Under the pieces are notes generated by a model, which was given only the letters and a program-made list of their open reading frames with translations, had not been told where the DNA came from and did not search any database. From Phoronis australis (Eukaryota > Phoronida > Phoronidae): 64,000 bases of DNA. A program made the position numbers and the translations under genes. Where the stretch lies: contig NMRA01000065.1 in assembly GCA_002633005.1 (NCBI GenBank), forward strand, positions 1,030,809-1,094,808. Direction: 5' to 3'. Positions 51,601 through 60,600 of this stretch are shown piece after piece; position 1 is the first letter of the stretch; each line of letters starts with the position of its first letter.

Positions 51601-54600
51601 ACGACTAATACGGGTCCTTCCGAGTTTTGCCGAACGACTCCGACTTCAGTCTGTTTACTTCTTGATTACGTGCTCAGATGTGTGCGTAGAGACTTCGTGG
51701 CGACTTGGGATTTTTACCAACGTCAAATCGAATATTTTAACACATATATTGAAGAATTATATCTACTGTTGTCCGTCTAGTATACAATGGAAAAAATATC
51801 TTATAGACATCAACGGTCTTCTCAAATAAGACACTGATTTGAGTTTTTGTAGTCACAGAATTCACCTTTTCAATGATGACTGAACGATGCTTAACGCATT
51901 TATCTTACACTGAAGTTGCGGCGTGTCTGTGACTTAGTCCTCATCTAAATAACAACTAAAACACACCGTGTCGCCTCAATAAATAAAATTGAAGATTGTC
52001 AATTTCAGGGTGTTCCATCGAAATCGGAATACCGGTGTAAAACATATTCCGGAGTCGAAAACAGAAAACCGCACCTTCAAAACAGCTAATCAGCCCGAAA
52101 AACACAAACCCCGACTTTAAAACAGGAATATCGGGGATCGGAAAGGAAACCGGACATTTTTTCAAATTTTCCGAGACGATGTCAGCAGCCTCAAAACTTT
52201 GAGTTAAATCATATTCAAGAACTTTACAGTTGTTTTCTGCATTTGCTTCTTAAAAATTCTCATTAACAACACGTAACGTACATATATTGGCTTTGTTCTT
52301 TGATTTTTATCGGTAAAACTCTTGTAACTTGTCTGCGGGCGAATTTCAACATAATCTATACTCTCAACACGTTGTTATCTTGGAGAATGTTTAGTTAATT
52401 TCATATTATTCAATAATTTTTCTAAAAATATTTTTAAAAAATGAAAAACAAAAATATTATTTCGACTTTTGAGTAATATTGTTGATTAATCCCTTTAAAT
52501 AACTTTACATTTAGCTACATTTTGTCGATAAACTTGTCGAGAGTACATTATTTCCGGCACAACCAGTTTCCAGATTTTGAAACGGACCGCGAGAATTATT
52601 TGCTCAAAACACCTTCACCGTCACCAATTTCACTGTTCTTGCCCTCAAAAAAGTGTACTTAACCTCCTCGATCATTAAAACGGAATTCAGTGGGATCGGA
52701 ATTTTGAACTCAACGCATTCACACTCTTTTTTGGCGGATCACTTCTGCAAAAGTTGTTCTGAAATTCGGTTTGCTGGTATTAAAATACAAGAAAACTTGT
52801 AACGAAATGAAACCAGTTCCGATAATTTATTGTGACATGTAGGCAACCTGACAAGAACAGTTGGAAGAACAGTGGAAGAACAGTTGATCGAAGAATTGGG
52901 AAAAAAAGTAACTGGCTAATATATGACGCAATATTTCATATGGCGCCGAAAGCCGACGTAAAAGACAACACCAAAACTTTAGCTACAGCAGAATAGCGGT
53001 AGAACGCCAATCGGCGAAATTGATACATGTCGTATGAACACAAAACACTTTAAAGGTACTATTTTCTTGAGATAAAGAATGTTTGAAAGAATGTGCGGAA
53101 GTGGTGGGTTTGGGTCCCTGGGTGTCCTGTCCGATCTCCGGGGTTCCTGTTTTAAAGGTCGGGGTTCTTGTTTTTCAGGGTGGTTAGCTCTGTTGAAGAT
53201 GCGGGAGTCTGTTTTGCACCCAGGCTCCTATTTTGGCGGATCACTTTGAATTTATATATGAAAAACGCACCGACTTCAACAAATTTTGCGGTTAATTCGT
53301 CACCGATAGGGTGCGCTTCTTTAGGATTATAAAGCCTAGACCATCACCGTGGAAATTAGAAAGCAGCACATAATTATATTAAATCGTTATTGAGACGGTA
53401 GATACCATCACCATGGTCACCAACATCCAGCAGATAATTTCACTCATCCGCTCTACAGAGAGAGTAGATCGATATGTGTGCTAAGTACTAAATTATTAAT
53501 GTTGACAAAGGAAGACAACGCTCGAAAAACACTCACGTACAAGTTAGATATGCAAGTTGAGAATGGATAGGTACTTGCCCACATAACCGTAACTTAGGCG
53601 CCTATGCAAAACACTCGAACATTCATCTTGAAATTTCGATTTAAGAGTTGTTAACTATTCAAACACTAACCCAAAATCAAGCGTCACCTCGTGGACAATC
53701 TCTTGGCTTGTCTCAGTTTTGCGCTCAGTTGCATTTATGTTCGAAGTATAACCCGAAAATAATTGGTGCGTCACAAGCTCCGTTTCTAGAGATAAAAAGG
53801 AGACCGTGTATAGGCGATATATGGTCATTTATTGTGACTGTTAACGGTACAGAAATATGAGTGTACAGATAACATAAAGATAAAATAATAATCTCTGGAA
53901 TTATGGGCAATAAAAAGCGCCACAAGAGGTGTTGAATTTCCGATTCCTAGTTGCCTATCTACAGTCATCAGTATTTACGAATAAAACATGTCTCGCTGCT
54001 CTTTCTAAATATTGTACGTATCATTCACAGTAGTATTGAAGGTACGTAGAACCTTATCGACAAGTTTATGCATTCAGTTAAATGTATAGTCAAATATCTA
54101 CAAATCCATAGAATTTAGTGAGTAAGAGTACATATTTTCTGAAAGTAGAAAACGTATAGAGTTTGATTTTGGCTTTGTACAGGTCACGTGACCATGCCTT
54201 TTTAGTAAAATTTAAGCAAAAACGTTAACAACATTCACATCCAAACGACAATATCATTAAAATGCTAAATTTCGTTTGATAATAATTTCCCAAAGTAGAA
54301 TCTCAAAAAACACAGTAACAGATTTCCGAGTAATCATCTTGATTATATTTTATGCAACTTTTGATTTTTTTATAAAATTCATATAATCTGATAGCCCTCT
54401 TGAAAAAATGGGTCATTTTGAAATTATATAGGATCCTAGAAAAATGTCCATTTTTGGCTTTCTTCGGAACATCATATCATCTCAGAAATGGATGGTCTGA
54501 TTCGCATGAAACTTGAAATTGTTTTTAAATTGTTCCACTTTTGTCTGAGAAGCTATCAAAAATAGGATTTATATTGTTTGATAACAATCTTTGAAATTGC

Positions 54601-57600
54601 ATAAAAGGAAACGAAAAGATAATTTATTTTTTACTAAATTTTACTAAAAACAAGGTCACGTAACCTAATGAATAATAGATTGTTATAAAGTCGAAAATGA
54701 AATTCTACGTAATTTCTACTTTCGAAAAATATATACTTTCGCGAGTCAAAGTCTATAGTTAGTAGATATTTGGCTAAACGTACGGTCTTGTCCACAAAGT
54801 TTGGAAAACAGTGCATTACTGAATAGGGTCAGCCATTTCTGAAACATGATGCTCCTGGTTACCCATTTCTGAAACACGATGCTCTTGGTTACCCATTTCT
54901 GAAACATGATGCTCCTGGTTACCCATTTCTGAAACATGATGCTCCTGGTTACCCATTTCTGAAACACGATGCTCCTGGTTACCCATTTTTCCGTCCTACA
55001 TAACGGAAGTGATTGTACACACGAGTTCCGCCCATGAAGCCAACGTCTGATTTAGACCACTTAGCGCTATGAAATCGGCCTCAGCTCGTCCTTTGCAAAG
55101 AACTGACACTTCGTTATCTGTTGAAGCCATACTCACCGCGTGAAGTAACACACCGTGACAGGCCAACTTCTACAGCCTGATCTCAAACAATAGCAAATTG
55201 TCAATTCCAAGAAACTACTTCTAATTTGATCATCAGAAACAATTTGCGACCAATTTCATAATGGTGTTTTGTGATGGAAAGAGGATGGGGCCTAGAAATT
55301 TGAGTTGACCCTCGATAACAACCATTCCACTTCCCTTTGTCACAATATAGTTTGACCATCGCTCAGAGCTGTCGTCATAATTTTCACGCCCTTTCTTGGT
55401 CGTCACAATTTTACACGCTCCCAGTTGCCACGATTTTCGTTCAACTTGGCTGACACCAACTTTTACAAGCCGGGGCCTTCCATGGCTGCAAGGCGAGGTC
55501 GTTGTTTTGTTTAGGCAATAAATATGTTGGCTTACTGATTAATCCGGCACCGATGTCCTCGATCTCTACACAGGAAAATCTAACGACCACGTCCATTGAT
55601 GGGATACAAATTCAGACGTCATTATGTTCCTGGAATACTTTAGGCCCTTTCATATTGACTTAACTCCGGTATGAGCGGAGCGTCGACGTAAACATCGCAA
55701 TTAAAGGCGAAGGCAACCTTTTCCATGTCATTTTTAGCAAAAATAAGGTTCTTTGGTTATCCCTGACATATTTTTCACCTAACTACAGCTTTTCGGAATT
55801 TAATTAATTACTCGTGCTCTACTCCGGAAGTGACGTTTTGGGAGGCAAGAATTTCGCGCCAATTTCTTTTCATATTATAGTCTCACTGTGAGAGCTGTCG
55901 AGTCAGTTATTGTTCTACCTCATTTGCTTTTGTTTACGAGTCAGACAACATGCCACACTGTTGCTGCGTACCGGGATGTACTCATTATCGTCTCACGCGC
56001 GCTTTGGGAATACCAGGCTTTGCATCGCTTTCCAAAGCATAACACACTTCGCCGTAGGCCTACCTCAGTGGCTCGTTCGTGTGAAGAACACAGCGTTACC
56101 CGTCAACGCAACGTTCAAAGCAGTTGAGGGTTACCGAGTGTGTGGCAAGCATTTTCTGCCGTCAGATTAAGAGAGGGATATGTAAGCTGAATTGATGAAG
56201 GTCCCTGCGAAACAACGCCTCAGTTTAGACGGGTGCTATACCGTAGCTGTTGTTTCCCGGCAGTACTCCGTCGCCACCCCCGAGAAGTGCGTTTTTGAAG
56301 CGACAAGCCTCGCGAGCTATGGCCACTACAGTGACTGGAGGCACTTCATCTACTGTCGCCCGTGCCTCCGGACGACTAACGTACAGAGCGTCCAATTCTG
56401 GGAACTAGCAGTGATTCGCCCTGTACGTGCTGTTGTCTCTAACACAGAGCTTATAAGCAGCCCTGCATCGATGTTGAGTTGTGGGAGTGAATACAGGCCC
56501 AGTTCGACACCCAGTGAAGAGGACAGTTCGTCGTCCAACGAACAGATCTGTGAGCCAAACTTTGATAAGTTTATTATGGACTTGTCTAAAGTATTGGAGC
56601 TATTTAGAAAGTGCCAGGTGTGTGGCGAGGGAGTCACAATACGGGATGTAAGCAGTTTGGGTGCTCAGGTCACCATCCAGTGGGAGTGTATCGCGGGACA
56701 CTGGGGAAAATGGGACAGTTGTGCCTGTGCATACTCTGCCTCATTATACTCGGGCTCAAACATACAAAGTATACCCACCCACTGACTATCCGTGAAAAAA
56801 TTCCTCGTCACCACTGCTATATGAACAATGTCTCCGTTACTCACGTCACTACTGTCAATGTGATATGGGTCGCCGACTCCAGTCATTTTCAGATTAATAC
56901 AAACTAAAGAATCCCTAAATCCAACGTAATTGGGTTCTCTAACAACTTAGTTTGTCGTAGAAAATTCGTCGATGGGAAGTGTTGACGACAATTTTAGAAA
57001 AACAGCCCGGAAACAAAAGTAGTACAGATCCTCACACTAAACTCAACAATATGTCTGGGATAACCAACGAACCTTGTTTTTGCTAAAAATGACATGCAAC
57101 AATGTTGCCTTCGCCTTTAACTGGACCGTTCATATTAGCTGGCTTCGGTAGTTAATGAACATCGAAGTAAACGGTTGGTGACGCTGTCGTCATCGAAGTT
57201 ATCGCAAGGTAGCGCTGCACGCTAAGATTTTTATCAATGTGATAATTTGGGAACATTTACATGTGCTAAATGACATTAAACTCATTTTCAAATCGATTGG
57301 TTATTTAGAGCAAAATATAAGCAGCTATTAGTGACGGCACTACTCTGTAACTGTTGACGATAACAGTGGCACCTGGCGATAACTTCGATTGGACTGAAGT
57401 TAACTGTGCATGCTACACTGCAGCGTCGACTGCGCTATTAAATCCACTTGTTAACTGCGATGTTAACTGGAGCTGTTAACTGCGATCCAGGACCGTTTCT
57501 GTCAGATGACGCAAGCTAGTTTTCCAATTTCTAGCCCTGTTGTTTCAGAAACCCTCCAACAGCGTTGTTTCTTCAAACGATGGATAACCGCATACTACGA

Positions 57601-60600
57601 GCAGAAAGATTCTTTGTTAATCCGAGGGTTGGTGTCGGGCCTCCGAAGCACCCGGTAGGACAATTAATTTGTTTCATCGATTTCAGTGTTCTAAGAACCA
57701 CTTATGAAAAAAGATGTATAATTGATGAGTCTGCTGAATTTTTTTCTCAACAGAAATTTGCACGTTTAGAAAACAGATAAAAACAGAGCACTTGTTTTTA
57801 ACGGGAAGCCCCTCTAGGTTAAAGTGTTTCTTCTCTTTAGACATTTTCGCTCGCAAGTATAGCAAATTCGTCGACATTAACACAGTGTGATTCTATGGTG
57901 TTTGTTTTTCTTTGTAGAAATTTGACCTTGTCGTATACTGGAATGTTTCTATCAAAAACCAAAAAACCATATTCAGCGGAAAAGGCCCCCAGTGTATTTT
58001 TGTCTGAACTTTAACTTATAAAACGGCTGTCAACTTCACTTTTGATTGACAGTTGAACGCAAATAAACGCAGGACTGTAATGTACGACGTGAATTTATTT
58101 TAGCGATGTATTTCGATTGATGCAACTACCTCTGTGTGAAAATATTGGCGATAGTATTTTTAACAACTCCGTCTTTCACAGATTTCGCACGACATTGGAC
58201 TCGTTCGGCTGGAGACAACTGCCCATCTAAGCTCTTCAGTTAACCCGATTTGCTTGCCGGATATGCATTATGAGAAAGGCGACGGCTCGTTTGACCCCGC
58301 TTCATGTTCTTTCACTGGATTCGGAACCATTGGAGCTGGTGGTAAGGCCCTGTTCCTCTTAAGGCCAGTTCTCAGTACGATTTCACAAACGGAAGAAAAC
58401 CAAGTACCGTGGAGTTTAAATCAAAACACCGTGGTCGTAGACGCCTTCGCGGCATTTTGGACAAAGTTGCTGCACCTTCACGTACGTCCGCAAATCGTTC
58501 TATCCAGATCGGATGTTCTGAGAATACGTTTGGTTTGACAGGGCCATAAAGAAAAATGTGCAAATGGCAGCAAAATGATTATCAACGGGGATAACATGTG
58601 ATCCCATACAATGTGGTGTATTTGCATAAAGTTCTAGTTCTTTTTAAAGGCCCGTTTCGATTAGTTAGTATACATAATTCGTGGTGCGTAATTTTCAAAG
58701 TTTCGTGCAACCCAACCCTGTTGAGTTGTATTTTAAAGAGCTCACCATGAGGTTTCCTAGACGTAAACACACCATTTAACATGTACAAACGGAAACGGAG
58801 AAAAGTGTTACGACATCGCCATATGCGTGTGCAAGCATTATGCATCACGCATGCGCTCTCACAGAAACTCATACAGTGGATGTCGATACCAGTAAAGTTC
58901 GCTAAGCGGAAACCTTCGAACGCTTTCCGCTTGCCTTTTGAAGGGCAAACTAATGAAAGTATCAATAAATGTTTCAAAAAGTTCGGTCAAATTTTGAACC
59001 ACAAAGACACAAGGAGACTTTAACGAGACTCACTGGGATCATGCCCGTGCCCCAGGGAGTGCGACGGGTGCGAACGTAACCCCCACCGGGATTTTGGGTC
59101 CGCCTTAGCAAGCCGAATTTAAGTCATATTACGTGTACTATACTTCTTAGTTACCTCCGTAATGGTCTTATACTAAAATGTTTTTTCGCTGAAAATGAAA
59201 GATTGTCAGCTGCCATAAAGTACTCGAGAAAGAGTTTTTATATATCCCCTTGAACATTTACATGAAGTAAAATTTGATCGAGTGATTGATAACGTTGTTT
59301 TGTTATCAATGTACCTTTCTTTTTGGCTAAACTTTAATGAAAAGACGGGGTCACGTGACCCAATTAATAGCAGTCTGCTAAAAAGTCAAAAATCAAATTC
59401 CACAGCCTTTCTTCTTTCAGAAAATATATATATACTTTTACTTAGTTAAAATTTATACTTTTACTTAGTTAATATATATACTTTTACCTAGTTAATATTT
59501 ATACTTTTAGTTAGTTAATATATATACTTTTACTGAGTTAATATATATACTTTTACTTAGTTAATATATATACTTTTACTTAGTTAATATATATACTTTT
59601 ACTTAGTTAATATTTATACTTTTACTTAGTTAAAATTATTACTTTTCCAGATGTTTTGTTAAATGCACAGACTTGTCGAAAAGATCGCGCATAACCTTAT
59701 GTATAGTAGAATGATCTTTATTTGGCCTACGTCCAGAAAACCACTATAGTTATCAAATTAGTTGTGGCTAATAGATATTTTTAATTTTAGCATTATAGAC
59801 ATCTTAATGCTACTGTGATGTCTATGGCTAGTATGGCCGGCAAGTTTATTCAAAGGTTGACAATTTTAACTGCACAGCGAGTAGCTACTGAACATGTATT
59901 CCTATCCCAGGTACTATACCGGTCACGCTACAGGAAGTTCGCCAACCAAATGTTCTGGCTACTCACGTCTGTCAAGGTTTCTGGATACGGACATCGTGGA
60001 TCGATAAGGGCGGCGAGATTTGTTTAGGAGGCCAATGGGACGGACGTGGTTATCTCTGCCCGGTAAGCACACGACACAGTCACGATTATCTAACAATTTC
60101 GATACGATACGACGAATTTTGACAATAGAGCACGTTTCACGGTAATCAGCTCTAATTCCCCAGTTGCAAAAACCAACGTCGAGATAATAACTCAAGTAGG
60201 TTGTTCCAAAAGACGGCAGATGATCGATATTTCTTTTGCCACTACAACGGCAAAATCGTTGTTAAAATTCGCCTTAGTCTCAAAATTAGGTGTATATGGT
60301 TGGACTGTTTTACACCAGTCACTCAGTAGACTTGAAATTGCAAAACATTTAAAGCAATTACGTGTCCGTAACAACAATATCAAAGCAGGCCTTGATTCCT
60401 CTGATGGGGGACATTGCTGTAATATGAACGGAAATAGTGAACGTCACGGTACTGAGGTAGTCTAGAAAATTCCGCCATCTTGGTTCTAACTCTAACCACT
60501 TCTCTGTGGAAACTACAACGCGTCAAAAGATAACACGATAAAATCACCAGTTATTATTTATTAAAAACGTGTTCACTATGCTAATACATTGTATGTATGG

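Larger units (their letters stand above)
50840..57548 (+). other. Protease intron 7 (6.7 kb), transposon-rich
   Basis: It contains repeat B copy 2, a long-armed inverted repeat at 52-53 kb, a fold-back element at 54 kb, a 30-bp tandem repeat and a THAP pseudogene in a fold-back element. Confidence 0.6.
58342..59910 (+). other. Protease intron 9
   Basis: It contains a relic of the 54-kb fold-back arm and a 23-bp tandem array. Confidence 0.55.

Noticed and set aside
54746-54967. Decapeptide-repeat frame (MFQKWVTRSI) on the minus strand
   Set aside because: It is a direct product of the 30-bp tandem repeat.
56690-56730. IAGHWGKWDSC considered as a serine-protease His site
   Set aside because: It belongs to the CxxC module of the THAP-associated open frame and lies out of phase with the protease exons.
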